From the NCBI GenBank assembly GCA_013176395.1, contig JABMLP010000004.1, positions 1,054,001 to 1,118,000 on the forward strand: a stretch of 64,000 nucleotides of DNA, given 5' to 3'. The notes under the pieces are model-generated. The model was not told where the DNA came from. It was given only the letters and a program-made list of their open reading frames with translations, and searched no databases. The translations under genes were made by a program, and so were the position numbers. Position 1 is the first letter of the stretch. Every line of letters begins with the position of its first letter. Positions 1 to 10,709 of this stretch are shown here, in pieces. Origin of the DNA: Venturia oleaginea. Lineage: Eukaryota; Ascomycota; Dothideomycetes; Venturiales; Venturiaceae.

Positions 1-36
1 CGAGAAGTCGGAGACTACTCAGTTACCTACCAGTAA

Positions 37-459
37 CTCTGCAATGCCGCCACTGCATTAAGCCGCACATACAAGAAGACATATGATGAGGACCAACTGC
101 GCAGGCGCAATGAAAAGCCTAAGGACAACTCCAACAATCACGGCAATGGCAATCGCCAGAATGGAGGCAACAATGGCCAGAATGGAGGATTCAGCAACAG
201 AGGATTCAACAATAGAGGATTCAACAACAGCAGACCCAACTCCTCTAGCAGCGGAGGTGGTCGCTTTGAGCAACGAGACACCGGATTCAACAAGTTCAAG
301 GATTTTGGCCTAACCTTCGAAGAAACTGTTCAACTGACTCGAGAGAACAAGTGCTTTAAATGTAAGCAGGAAGGTCACCAACAACGAAATTGCCAAGCTA
401 CTACAATCACCGCCTTACAGTTAAATGGAGTGGTTGCTGAGCTGCCTTTAAACGACTAG
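37..459 (+). pseudogene. Gag C-terminal part with CCHC zinc knuckle (retrotransposon)
   Basis: Frame 1 is open from just after a stop at 34-36 to the TAG at 457-459. It encodes an Asn/Gly-rich linker with repeats of the type GGFSNRGFNN, then a retroviral-type zinc knuckle CFKCKQEGHQQRNC (C-X2-C-X4-H-X4-C) at about 355-396, which would bind RNA in the nucleocapsid. Upstream coding sequence appears to continue in another frame, so either a frameshift or an edge effect interrupts gag near position 36. Pol follows in a different frame within a few bases of the gag stop, a common arrangement for these elements. Confidence 0.8.
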
Positions 460-464
460 GCTCG

Positions 465-3400
465 GTGGAAGTCACCACACCAGGTCCCAGTAACAGAGAC
501 ATTGAGTATCGTTACATGGTGCATGAACTGAATCTTTCAAAGATGTTTGGCGGCCCTGCCTTCATCTTTGACATCGTTGTCTACTTTAATGGAATGGGAG
601 TCACTCTTCGGGCACTGATTGATACAGGAGCCAACGGCTACGCCTTCATGGACCGCAAGTGTGCAGCGCGATTATCCTCACGATTCCCCCAGGTTGAGCG
701 ACGACCTCTTGAGAAGCCAGCCAAGGCCACCGGATACCAGGACCACAAGGAGGAAGGCATCACACATGCCACGCTGCTACACATAGAATTGGATGGCAGG
801 CAAGAGTACAATGTTCCCTTCTTAGAGGTGACATTAGGACACCACGATGTGATTTTAGGCAGGACATGGTTGGCATACAATGATATCTCCCCGGACTGCA
901 AGCGCCATCGATTGCACTGGCCAGAATCAAGGCCTAAAGTAGCTTCTCTCCAGCGAAGGGTTATGGTGGAAGACAATGCATACATACCAGCGGAAGCTAT
1001 CAATGTCAGCGTAATCCAAAAGGACATCAATAAGCGGGAGCAGGCAATGAAACTGCAGGATAGGAGGAATCAAAGTGGACGGCTTAGCCAGGTCAGGCAT
1101 CAAGCAGGACAGGCTAGGCCTAATTTGGACAAAACCTTTTCGAAAAGACTGCGCAAATTGACTCAGAATGAGCCAGTTGACTTGACTTTGGCCTTGGACC
1201 AGCCCTCAGTTCCGCAGAACACGAAACTGACGCCAACTCTACGCAAGATTACCACGCCAGCACCACCTCCAACAGTCAAAGAAGATCCTAATGAGGACTA
1301 CCCTGACAGCGATTCCGACAGTGGATGCTCAGACCTATCTGATTTCGAGGATAGCACTGACAGCGAAGAGGATGAAAATGAAGAGCTGTACGTCAGCTAT
1401 GGAGACTCTTCCCAATGGAGTAGAGCCCGGGGATACAACATAATGGATAAGGAGCTCATGAGGAGCAACCATCGGATGGAAACTGATGCTTCTGACGGAG
1501 TAGTTGCAGGTGTCCTATCTCAGAAAGGAAAAGATAACCAATGGCACCCAGTAGCCTTCTTCAGCAAGACAATGAACGTACACGAGCTGAACTACGAGAC
1601 TCACGACAAGGAACTACTGGCATTAATCAAAGGCCTTGAAGAATGGAGCGCATTTTTGAGAGGTTTGCAGCAGCCATTTGTGGCTATTACTGACCACCGT
1701 GCACTGGAATACTTTACCACCAAGAGGATGTTGAACGCACGACAAGCTCGATGGTCAGAGGTTATCTGTAACTATGACTTTACTATTGTCTACCGCCCTG
1801 GCAAGGAAAACACCATTGCAGATGCCCTGTCACGGAAATCGGATGAACTGAAGTCACAAAAGGCAATTGCCAACGCAGCCCGCACAATACAGCTCATCAA
1901 AGATGACCAGATTGGTGCCCAGATCCAGGCGCTTAACATCAACGCAGAACAGCTACACCTAGTGGACCAGCTACTCAACGCCAATCGGACCGCACAATCA
2001 CTGCAGCAGTTCAGAGACGTGGCTAGCGATGACCATACGACTCTCCGCCTTGAAGATGGACTCCTATTACACCAGGGTCGCCTTTTTATTCCAGAGAATG
2101 ATCAACTCCGCCGAAAGCTACTTGATGAGGTACATACAACATTACCCTCTGCCCACCCTGGCCGCAACAAAACTCGAAAGATTGTCGCACGGCAGTTTTA
2201 CTGGCCGCGGATGAATGCAGACATTGATCAATATATTGCGGCATGCCAGGATTGCAGGAGGTCATCAGTTCCTAGGGACAAGACTCCGGGATTGCTGAAA
2301 CCATTGCCAATACCTGAGAGGCCCTGGCAGCACGTTTCAATGGACTTCATGTCCCTCAACAAAAACAAGCACGGATATGACAATGTCATGGTAGTAGTGG
2401 ATCGTCTAGGAAAGCGCCCTTTCTCCCTACCATGTCACAAGGAAGTGAAGGCCAAAGATGCTGCATGGCTGTACTACAAACACATCTACCGCATCTGTGG
2501 GCTGCCTGATACTATTGTCAGCGATCGGGATCCGAGATTTGTGTCGCAGTTCTGGGACGAATTGAGCCTTATTCTGGGCATCCAATTGCGTAAGAGTACC
2601 TCGGAACATGCTCAAACTGATGGCCAGAATGAGATCGTCAACCAGGCATTGCAACAGAAACTAAGGATCTTTGTCAATCGTTACCAAGACAATTGGTCTG
2701 AGCTGTTACCTGCAATGGACTTCGCTGCAGCGTCGGCACCTCATGAGTCTACGAGCTTATCGCCATCGGAGGTTGAAATGGGTTTTGTGCCTAGAATGCA
2801 TTACGATTGGGAGGCTCGCAAGCCAATGAAAGGACAATCGTCGCTTGAGAAGCTCAATCGCGGGGAAGCACAACGTTACGCCACTCGTATGTACGAGGCA
2901 TGGAACTCGCAAAGACTCAACTCTTCAAGGCTCAACAGCGGCAATCTCTGCAGGCAAACAAGAAGCGCAGGCCTGAAGACTTCGGCTTTGACGACACCAC
3001 AGGCATGGGCGATATGGTGTACGTCACCAAAAGAGCCTGGCGCACTGATCGACCGTCTGACAAGTTGGATAACCCTGTGGTAGGCCCATTTCCTATCAAT
3101 GGAAAAAAAGGACATAGTTGGGAGGTTCAGTTACCACAATCGTACAAGATACACAATGTTTTTCACTCTGATCGATTGAGGAAAGCGGCTACAGAGGGGC
3201 TCCCGGGTCAAATCAATACCAACGATCCAAACGATGCCTACGAAGTGCACAGCCATGTCGAGTGGGAGGTTGAGGCCATCCTTGGAAGCCGTATTCACCG
3301 ACAAAAGCTACAATACATGGTATCATGGAAAGGTTGGGACCCAGATAATACATGGTATGATGCTGAGAGCTTTAAGAACTCACCAAAGCTGCTCAGGCTC

Positions 3401-3562
3401 TACCACCAGGATCACCCCGAGCGAGATGGTCCGCCATTGAGGTTGACAGAATGGCAGGACGCCTATGACCGAGAGACTGAGGATCCACCGCATGAGGACG
3501 ATAATGCGGCGGTCTCCAATGGGAGAATGAAGAGAATGCGCACAAGGATGAATAGGCGCTAG
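465..3562 (+). pseudogene. Ty3/gypsy Pol lacking reverse transcriptase: protease, RNase H, integrase, chromodomain
   Basis: Read in frame 3 from 465 to about 2900, then in frame 2 to the stop at 3560-3562. The protease has the DTGA motif (Asp about residue 53) and a later ILGRTWL segment. RNase H starts at METDASDG (1476, about residue 338) and ends near the ADALSRK motif. The palm/fingers of reverse transcriptase, expected before RNase H, are absent although the frame stays open, so the deletion is in frame. Integrase has an HHCC zinc domain (HPGRNKTRK ... CQDC), and a core with Asp, Asp (SDRDPRF) and Glu (GQNEIVNQ). A one-base loss near 2897-2902 shifts the frame. After it come the integrase C-terminus and a chromodomain (EWEVEAIL ... 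YMVSWKGW). Unable to mobilise itself as it stands. Confidence 0.9.
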
Positions 3563-3734
3563 GCTATGGGCCTTTTGCTCCTTTGAGTCCTTTCTCTCCT
3601 TCCAGCTATGGGTGTTTTGTATTCTCAAATCAATGGCAGTAGGAATTCAGATTGAAGGGGCGTTTGGTATATGTTTTGCTAGCAATGTGGCCAGCCAAGT
3701 TGATTCCTCTCGGGATAACTGGGCTTTCTTTTTT

Positions 3735-3748
3735 GGGGCGGGGGGGGG
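3735..3748 (+). other. Polypurine tract of the Ty3/gypsy element
   Basis: A G-rich run with a single C, 3 bp upstream of the 3' LTR. It is the expected plus-strand priming site for reverse transcription. Position and composition both fit; no other evidence. Confidence 0.7.
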
Positions 3749-3751
3749 TAA

Positions 3752-3942
3752 TGTGACGGCACGGCATGGCTCCTTTGCCGTCACGTTACTTCATGGCTCG
3801 GGCGTATCGACTTAGCCACATTGTGGCTAAGGCGCGATATCTTCGCGCCCTCGTAGTAACTCGCTCTCTACCGTAAATTCTATTATCACACTCAGTTCTT
3901 AGAACCCTAGTTCATTCTATACATCCTATCGCTGCCGTGACA
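3752..3942 (+). repeat. 3' LTR (191 bp) of the Ty3/gypsy element
   Basis: Starts TGTGACGGCA and ends TGCCGTGACA, an imperfect terminal inverted repeat (9 of 10) with the TG...CA ends of Ty3 LTRs. It follows the polypurine tract directly. Short for an LTR but within the fungal range. The 5' LTR is not in the window, so divergence between LTRs and insertion age cannot be estimated. Confidence 0.75.
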
Positions 3943-4642
3943 TTATTTACGGTCTTAAACTAACCGACGGGATCTTATAACTCGAGGGGAAAAATTAACT
4001 AATCTACGTATTTCAGCAATGTTTCGCTGTGGGGTTGAGCTTTTAGAACAATTACTATATACTCAGTTATTAGTTAGTGAAAAAACTTGAGAATGTCCAC
4101 CATGACGTTGATGAAAAAACCATAATATCAGTCACGATTAACGAGTAAGCAAGGATCGACTTTTTGCACGCAGATGAAGGACAAATGAGGTCGCGGGAAT
4201 ACTAATCCATGTCCTATTCTACCCATAAGTGTTTTCAATCATATATCATTGAGCAAAAGATCGAGTAGAGCCAGTACGCTCCCTATCCGCTAACAAAGTA
4301 AATCTTTTACTTACTCCCCTTTTTGTCCACACACGCCCTTCCCTTTATCCTTAGACCCGAGCTAATAGCGCAGTGATCATAACCGCATACATCGATCAAT
4401 TACCCGTACTGAATTTCTCCACAGAAGCTTCGCGACGATGATCCACCCCATGCAAAATACCAAGGTATCACATCTCCATACTGCAGGACCCACGGCCCCT
4501 TCACCCCATTTCTATCGATTTATACTCAAGGCTTTGTCAGTTTGCTCGAGAACGAGCTTAGTTTGATAGACTAGGCTGAGATTCTAGCAGACAAGCTACG
4601 ACCTCTGTACTCGGTGCTGGACGCTATTGAGGCTTGTATATA
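3943..4642. other. Gene-free, AT-rich spacer between two transposons
   Basis: No coding frame of interest, no domain I recognise and no obvious repeat. AT-rich composition with many TA steps fits RIP-affected or neutral decaying DNA. Confidence 0.6.
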
Positions 4643-4708
4643 ACGTGTTCCACCACCGAGCGGGTCAAAAAGGCTTGGCACGACCAACTCATGTTACGAC
4701 TCTTCAAT

Positions 4709-6389
4709 TTAATCGCTATTAACAATAGATTCTAAGTCCGTCGTGCTGCTATCTGATTCAGACGATATCTCGATATCTTTTTTACAAGTTCGCGCATTAT
4801 GCCCAGTTGCGCCGCAGTTCCTACAGCGCCGTTGAGTTGGTCGGCCTATTTCTTGACCACCACTACCACGAGCCTTCTTTGATCCCTGAGGCGCGACAGA
4901 CGCCTCGGCAGCTACCTGCGCTGCTACAGTCCCATACTCTATAGTACCACATGGCTGGATCCACTTCCTTTTGCGCGATTTTCGCTTTGTCATTACTGCC
5001 CATTGCTCTTCAAGCTCGCGGTTGCGCGCAACAAGTAGAGCGTTTTGGTGTAGCATCAATTCAGCGCCCTTGACAAGCTGGGAAAAGCCTGCCTGGGCAG
5101 TAACTGGTGACCGAGTAAAGGACTCGCTTACGAGCTTGGATTGGGATCCAGATTCAAGAGTATTGCTTGGAGCCTTCGACTGCCACAGCGTCCCCTGCGG
5201 TGGAGGTGCTGGTGGGATACGTAGCCGTACTTCAAGGCGATCCAATACCACCTCCGCGTTGATAGGGACTAGCCCTACCATCTCAAAAGCCTTTCGACAG
5301 TTCTCTTCTGTAAACACGTCGAAAAACGCGTCTTTGAAGGCTGGGAGGAAGCCTTCTTTGTTGATATGGTAGACGCGTCGGCGTGCCAAGTCTCGAACTC
5401 GTTGAGAGTACTTGCACTTCAACGGCGAGAAGCAGACCACATCAAGCGGCTGGAGGATATGCGATGAATGAGGTGGCATACAGAGCGTTATGATCTTATG
5501 TTCGAGGCAGTAGTCCTTGAAATCCTGGCTGAGATGGCTCTCATGGCCGTCCAAGATGAGCAGCCTATACCCCCCCCACTTGACGCGCCTTTGTATACGC
5601 GTCAAAGTGCTTCAACCACTCAAGACCAAGCGCGTTGTTTGTCCAGCCGTTCTCAGAGACCGAGAGCTTCCAATTCCGTGGTATATCTGCCTCCTCATAC
5701 CACGCAGAGATCGATCCTTTGTAGATAATGAAGGGCGGGGTCGCATACCCAGCGGCGCAGATGCTCTGGATAACTGTAACCCACTCGCGATCGCCTGGCT
5801 GGATCAAATTAGGCCGTGTACGTCTTTCAGAAGCTGTGACGACCTTCATTGACCCAATAACGCCCATCTGGAAGCCAATCTCGTCAAAGTTGTGCGTATT
5901 CTCGTCGTGGATGCCGTACTTTGCCTTGGTGTCTGCAACGAGCTTGAACCACGCGCCAATAATCTCTGGATCTTCCTGTAGTACCCTCTGCCTATCCTTA
6001 GCTCGATTGAAGGCCATCTTGAGCTCATCTGAGCGCGTTATAAACCTCTCAGCCCAGTTTTTCCCTACTGGCTCTCCACCGCGTACACCTAGTAGTTTAT
6101 CCGCCATATCTGCCACCTCACACAGCCGGGGCGCGAATCCTCGCGAATCGAGGTCGAGGATGTATTGGACAATTGTCTGCTCTTCAGTCGTAGTGAGCTT
6201 GTGTTGGGCGTTGCGAGTATCTAGGCGATACGTGATTCCGTTGTATCGGCTAGTCAATGTTGAAGGAGGTACATCAAACGCTTCAGCAGCGCGCCGGAGG
6301 CTTCGGAATTGGTGGGTGTTATAGGCAGAAAGGGCAAGCTGAATTCTGCCTTCTCTGTTAGATAATTGCGCATTTTGTTGTTGAGACAT
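4709..6389 (-). pseudogene. pogo/Fot1 transposase (CENP-B HTH + DDE_1 + CCHC knuckle), frameshifted in a G run
   Basis: Start ATG at 6389. N-terminal helix-turn-helix/CENP-B-type DNA-binding region (about residues 1-145, with VGKNWAERFI), then a DDE_1 catalytic domain: first Asp in NFDEIGFQMG, second in LLILDGHESH, third in HILQPLDVVCF. The C-terminus has a zinc knuckle CRNCGATGHNARTC and an acidic tail ending at 4709. The frame breaks at a run of 8 G (C on the plus strand, 5570-5577). The upstream part stops at about 5565, and the downstream part is open from 5605, overlapping it in another frame. Seven G would keep one frame. Both halves are otherwise free of stops, so the copy is young or the indel is a homopolymer error. 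About 560 residues in total, normal for the family. Confidence 0.9.
5570..5577 (-). other. Eight-base homopolymer at the transposase frameshift
   Basis: A run of 8 C on the plus strand (8 G in the coding sense) lies exactly where the two transposase frames overlap, between the FDAYTKAR motif and the LLILDGHESH motif. One base fewer would join the frames. It may be a true mutation, a sequencing error or a slippery site. Confidence 0.8.
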
Positions 6390-6615
6390 ATCGTGTTAAT
6401 GAGGGAGTTGGTCGTCTTGGCAGAAACTGACCAGCTCGGTGGGTTGACCAGCTCGGTGGTGGAACATGTTACTTATTATCTAAGTAATATCAAATGGGTA
6501 AGGAGTGTATCCTATACTTTACCTAATTAGTCTTTTCTATATCTTAACCATTGAGGATACGATCGTAGCGAGTTGATTAGCGTCATCGAAGAAATAGTTA
6601 ATAAGATAGGGGAGC

Positions 6616-6870
6616 TGTCACGGGGCGGGTTGGGGTATCAGGAGGAAGGCGCAGCAGCAGGAACAGGTATCATTCAACAGGCTATATACGAATCGGCAGG
6701 CAAACCAACAGTCAGGTTTAACGACAGGATATAGCTCTTTGAGCTATGAATTGGTTGAAGCCACGTAGGCTTTAAAACCTTTCCTCGGCAGAGCTCCGGT
6801 TCTGCCTTGATCACGTGCCATGGGGCCACCCCAACGGCGGGAAGGACTTGGCCGCGGTCGTACCGTGACA
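6616..6870. repeat. Solo LTR (255 bp) with perfect 5-bp target-site duplication
   Basis: Begins TGTCACGG and ends CCGTGACA, a perfect 8-bp terminal inverted repeat with TG...CA ends. It is flanked on both sides by GGAGC (6611-6615 and 6871-6875). A 5-bp duplication and TG...CA ends are the signature of LTR retrotransposon integration. No internal coding region is present, so this is a solo LTR left by recombination between two LTRs. Its sequence differs from the LTR at 3752 apart from the termini. Confidence 0.8.
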
Positions 6871-6875
6871 GGAGC

Positions 6876-8120
6876 GGAGTATCGATACGATACTAGCGTA
6901 ATTGATTATATCGCTATCTATGAATCCATATCGGCTATATGAATAGGTATTACTAGCTCTTAAGTATACGACCGGCCAATAAATAGGCCGCAGGTAAGAT
7001 TGCTCCAAGCTCAACAACCTATTAATTTCTAGTACAGGTTTTAACACTCGTCTCATCGCTTTTTGTGTTAATGGGGTAGGCCTAATCTTAACTTTCAATC
7101 GCAAATTTTCCAACATGCTCCCTATATCATGGAGGTTTACTGTTGAAGCGAAATTCGATATATCAGAGTCTCGTAGCTAAATAATCCGGAAGGAGATATA
7201 CTCCTTTAATATTTCCTAGAGACAACACCGCCTGTGGACTTCAGTCCAGGTATATTGACCGATTTTAATGAATTGGGTATGATCTTGTAGAGAGTACATA
7301 ACTTACCCTTATTCCTAGCTTTAACAGATAGTTATCTCGGAGGAGAGGTAATTCAATCATACCTGCTTTCGCTTTTCCCCATTGATTTGCTGATACTGAT
7401 ATGGTACAGGAAGCTAAAAACAATATCTTATCTACTGAACCAAGTAATTAGTCCCTCCAGACAAGATTTCCATATTACTAATTTTCGGTGCGTATATTAG
7501 AACAGATCGCAGCGTCTAGTAAATAACCGCTAATGTATTCCAAGAAGTCCAAGGTCATCATGGGTCCACGATCAGACGTGCGGTATATCAGTATAGTTGA
7601 AAAGTATAACTTACTAGCTTCCTGACAGCCGTTCTGTAAAGAACCAAGATTGATTTCCGTTTTATAGTTTCGTTAAACCGTGTTACCATTCTCTCCGTTG
7701 GTATCGCTGTGCAGTAGCCCAAAGCTTTGCGTTCGAGAAGTTCATGTTCTCGGCCACTCTTGTCAGCGAAATAATCGTGTCTCAGGAAACTATCAAGAGG
7801 GACGACGGAAATCCAGACGCCACACTTTGGGAAGATGATGGCGATGATGAGGACAGGATGTGGGAGGAGGTTAGTGGGCGAAATAAAGATGCCTCGATCA
7901 GTCACGGGGGAAATGGCAATAGTACCGTAGAAAAAGAGGCTCGGAGTCCTGTGGCGGTTCAGATTGTAGGGGAGGAAACCAATGGAAAAGGCGAAAATGA
8001 TAGCGACTTATCGCATCATCTCGAATACGGGTCCTCGGTACCCCTTCCTGGAAATCCAATCTTTGGTCAAGGCCCGGAGCGAAACCGGCTTTGTACTTGG
8101 CATCTAGTCTCTATGAGCTT
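6876..8120. other. Decayed, mostly non-coding region
   Basis: AT-rich from 6900 to about 7600. Open frames at 7588-7905 (minus) and 7744-8148 (plus) overlap one another. The plus frame encodes an acidic Asp/Glu/Gly-rich stretch with no domain I recognise. I see no reliable start or splice sites and treat both as remnants or chance frames. Confidence 0.4.
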
Positions 8121-8256
8121 CTATGGTCTGGAGGGTATTACATTTTAGGACGCGGGTCACTTACTAGGTCTTGAACAATGGAATCTACGAGAATTGGAAG
8201 TCCCGAGGCCCTTGCAGATGATTCGCGCCTAACATGTAATAGCCTCCAGACCATAG
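8121..8256. repeat. Small inverted-repeat element, MITE-like
   Basis: Starts CTATGGTCTGGAGG and ends with its complement CCTCCAGACCATAG. The arms stay complementary for about 30 bp with three or so mismatches, enclosing about 75 bp. The 136-bp size and outward termini suggest a miniature inverted-repeat transposon, but no convincing target duplication is visible. Coding-looking remnants lie on both sides. Confidence 0.45.
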
Positions 8257-8279
8257 TACATATCCAACTGGTTCCCAAA

Positions 8280-8403
8280 TGCTACGTGGGAGAGGTTTAG
8301 AGAGAAGGGGGCTCTGTCTAGGCCTGAGTACTGTGACGATATGATTGACTGGCATGGGGTCGAGGGAGATTATCGGAAGAAGTATGCTGTGTATGGGTAT
8401 TAA
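8280..8403 (+). pseudogene. Remnant of an unidentified protein C-terminus
   Basis: A short open stretch just right of the MITE-like element, ending in a TAA at about 8401-8403. It reads EYCDDMIDWHGVEGDYRKKY near its end, with good amino-acid complexity. The other frames are interrupted and no start or partner exon is visible. Possibly the tail of a gene disrupted by the inverted-repeat element. Function unknown. Confidence 0.3.
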
Positions 8404-8899
8404 GATGTTTCTTTGACGAAGGTGATGAAAGAGGAATAACGAGAGGGTATTTTGTACCTAGGTTGGATTCTGTTCAGGACGACGAAGTCTCTCTTGCTTC
8501 ATGCGGCGCCACCACGATAGTCTCGAAGTTGGAAAAAAAAGTCATCTCGATATCGACGTCCAGATTCACCCGATTTTCCAGCTCTGCAATTGGCATCCGA
8601 AACAAATCGAGCAGTGTTAGGATACCATGCAGCCAGCTCTGCAATTGGCCACTCGCTTCATAATAAAGCCCAAGTGTCTGGGCCAAACTTATTCATGGAG
8701 AGTTTGATACTAAAGGACCGAAACAGTTTATCCGTACCCCGGAAATTGATAAAGAGATGGTAGAAGGGACCAAGGCAATTCTGAAGAGAATGGCGGATGT
8801 TGTCGATTCTTCCCGCCTGGCCTCGCTTCGTACAAGGACAGACATCACGCCGGAACCAGAACCGTGAGCCAATCTGACTTTGGAAGACGGTACACGTGT

Positions 8900-9540
8900 A
8901 GGGTGTTCAAAGACTTCGGATGAACACTTCACGACCCTTCAGACACCTCCCACAGATCGAAGATTCAGGAATGTGCATCGCGGTGACTTGCCCCCATCAT
9001 CGCCATTGATTTCCACCCCAGGATATGGGATGGTCTCGATAATTTGGACAGCCGACAGTTTGCAGCGGATGATGGCCTAGATTCTCACGAGATGCGGTTG
9101 AATTTTGGTATTGCGGTTAATATCGTGCACGAGATTGGTAATGCTGTGTGGAATTTCGCCCGTTCGAAGGAGTATCATGATTGTTTGGAGATGGGGTTCG
9201 CTTGGGAGAATATGACATTCTCGGTTGTATTCTCCATTATACACTGAGCGCCGATGGAGTGAGTACATATTTGTGGTTAATACCGATCTCTATAGGCTGC
9301 AGCCGAACTGACGTCGAGTGGAAATTTTACAAGCTGGAATGAGGATAGAAAGATGATGGATCTGTATAGTCGAAGAGGGCAACAGTACGGGTTGGATGAA
9401 AATTTAGCTTCATTGCTACTAACACAACAGAGTAAAGTCCGGATTTGGGCATTATCAATACCGAACGACGAAATGATTCCTTGGCAGTCTAAGTTCTTTC
9501 GGAAATTCCCTTCACAATCGAAGCCAGAAGATACTGCCTA
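8900..9540 (+). pseudogene. Remnant of a fungal zincin-like protein (HEIGNAVW motif)
   Basis: The frame around 9100-9245 reads NFGIAVNIVHEIGNAVWNF, then EMGFAWEN further on. An HEI(A/G)HA(V/I)W motif followed by an LGF(A/S)WE motif is my recollection of an uncharacterised fungal zincin-like family; the second metal-ligand His is Asn here. Flanking pieces (8760-8870, 8970-9040 and 9350-9530) look coding but sit in different frames with stops between them. I read this as a pseudogene. The family assignment rests on short motifs only. Confidence 0.4.
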
Positions 9541-9628
9541 CCAATTAGCCAAATCGTCCAACATAATACTCCATCGCCCATCCATCAAAACACAAAAAAA
9601 CTCACCGACGGAGTACCCATCATTCACC

Positions 9629-10071
9629 CTAAACCTTTCCAGAAGCCCCCCCAACCGCACTCCTAAAAGGATAAATCTGCACCTTATCCCAATCCCAAAC
9701 CTCTTTCTCAGAATAAACATCCGCCTTCAACTTGTGCAACACCTCCTCCCTCGTCTCTGCAAACGCCAACATGGCACTCCCAATAATCGGCGGCGGAGTC
9801 TGTCCCTCCTTAGGCACATCGGAGAAAAACGCGCCTCCGAGCAGCCAAAAACCCGACTCTACGTCTTTTTGGACGTTCTTTAGGTGGGTCCTGTGGAAAA
9901 GAAGAGAGGGTGGTTAGTTAGGTGTAACCAAGAGAAAGGAAAAAGAAGAAAGAAAAGAAGTTAAAAACAAACATACGGTCGAACCTCCATCCTCGTCTCA
10001 ATAGCACCCTCCCGATCAGGCAAAATAACCAACCACTCCATCTTCTTCCCAGTCGCGGTCGACGTAGCCAT
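9629..10071 (-). CDS. YCII-related domain protein (118 aa, two exons)
   Basis: Exons 9977-10071 and 9890-9629 (minus), one 86-nt intron with donor GTATGT and acceptor CCACAG, giving 118 residues. The start MATSTATGKKMEWLVILPD leads into a compact alpha/beta fold with REGAIETRMEVRPTHLKNV, then WLLGGAFFSD, PIIGSAMLAFAETREEV and WDKVQIYPFRSAVG. This pattern matches the YCII/dimeric ferredoxin-like fold family, small soluble proteins of mostly unknown or dehydrochlorinase-like activity. The C-terminal YPFR segment is typical of fungal members. It is a lone gene between the pseudogene zone and the RGS gene. The reading frame across the junction and the splice sites both support the model. Confidence 0.85.
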
Positions 10072-10709
10072 GGTCCTTGGAGCAATGCGAGTATCACCAA
10101 GCCACGATATTGTAACACGGTGACTCAGTAGTGGCGCGCGAACAGTTATAAGTCGAAACGCAGGACCCCTCACTTGTCTAAGTGGTAGTGGTAGTGGAAG
10201 CATGGGACGTGAGTAGTTGTAACAATCAACGTTGCAGAACTGAAGGTGTGCATTCCCGCCTGCCCACTCGCCCCGCCACTGTGGGGTCGTTGCGTTGTGC
10301 CTAATCATCATTTGGAGACCTGAGCCCCGCACAAGCCCTCTACCTTATGACGCTGGATATAACTCGGGGATACGATACGCGAGACACCCGACAGTACTTA
10401 CTCCCCTCCTCCCAGCTTATCAACGGGAAACCCGAAAACAAGAGCCATCTGCGAAATCGTAATTTCACCTCACATCATCATGTATTGGACTGGTCCTGCA
10501 ATCATCCCGTCGATACAAAAATCTTCAAGTCAGATCTACACACAAAAATCCCAGCTCATGCACGACCTGGCTTAGTGATGGACGGAAGAGCCTTGGCCGT
10601 CGTTCAGATTGGCTTTGCGCAGCGGTCCTATATCCCAAATGCAGTCGGCGGAATCACTGGTTGATACTCGATAGTCGAGAATGGACGTACCACAGCTCTC
10701 AATTACTAG
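10072..10709. other. Intergenic region upstream of the YCII gene
   Basis: No supportable gene. An open stretch at 10347-10664 has no recognisable motif. This contains the promoter of the leftward YCII gene. Confidence 0.5.

Larger units (their letters stand above)
1..3942 (+). mobile_element. Ty3/gypsy chromovirus, 3' part, RT domain deleted
   Basis: An LTR retrotransposon running off the left edge of the window. Order: gag C-terminus with a CCHC zinc knuckle, aspartic protease, RNase H, integrase, chromodomain, polypurine tract, 3' LTR. This order and the C-terminal chromodomain identify a chromovirus (Ty3/gypsy). The reverse transcriptase between protease and RNase H is missing, and a frameshift near 2900 separates the integrase core from its C-terminus, so the copy is non-autonomous. 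The 5' LTR and primer binding site lie outside the window, so the target duplication cannot be checked. Confidence 0.93.
4643..6469 (-). mobile_element. Fot1/pogo-type DNA transposon, full length with one frameshift
   Basis: Bounded by TA dinucleotides (4641-4642 and 6470-6471), the target duplication of Tc1/mariner/pogo elements. The terminal inverted repeats start ACGTGTTCCACCACCGAGCG (left, 4643) and ACATGTTCCACCACCGAGCT (right, read inward from 6469), with 2 mismatches in 26. The 1827-bp length is typical for Fot1-like elements. The single transposase gene runs leftward. The right end carries an extra 17-bp copy of the subterminal motif that the left end lacks. Confidence 0.93.

Noticed and set aside
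7744..8148. 134-codon acidic plus-strand frame
   Set aside because: No recognisable domain, overlaps a minus frame, and lies in a decayed zone; kept only as part of the region note.
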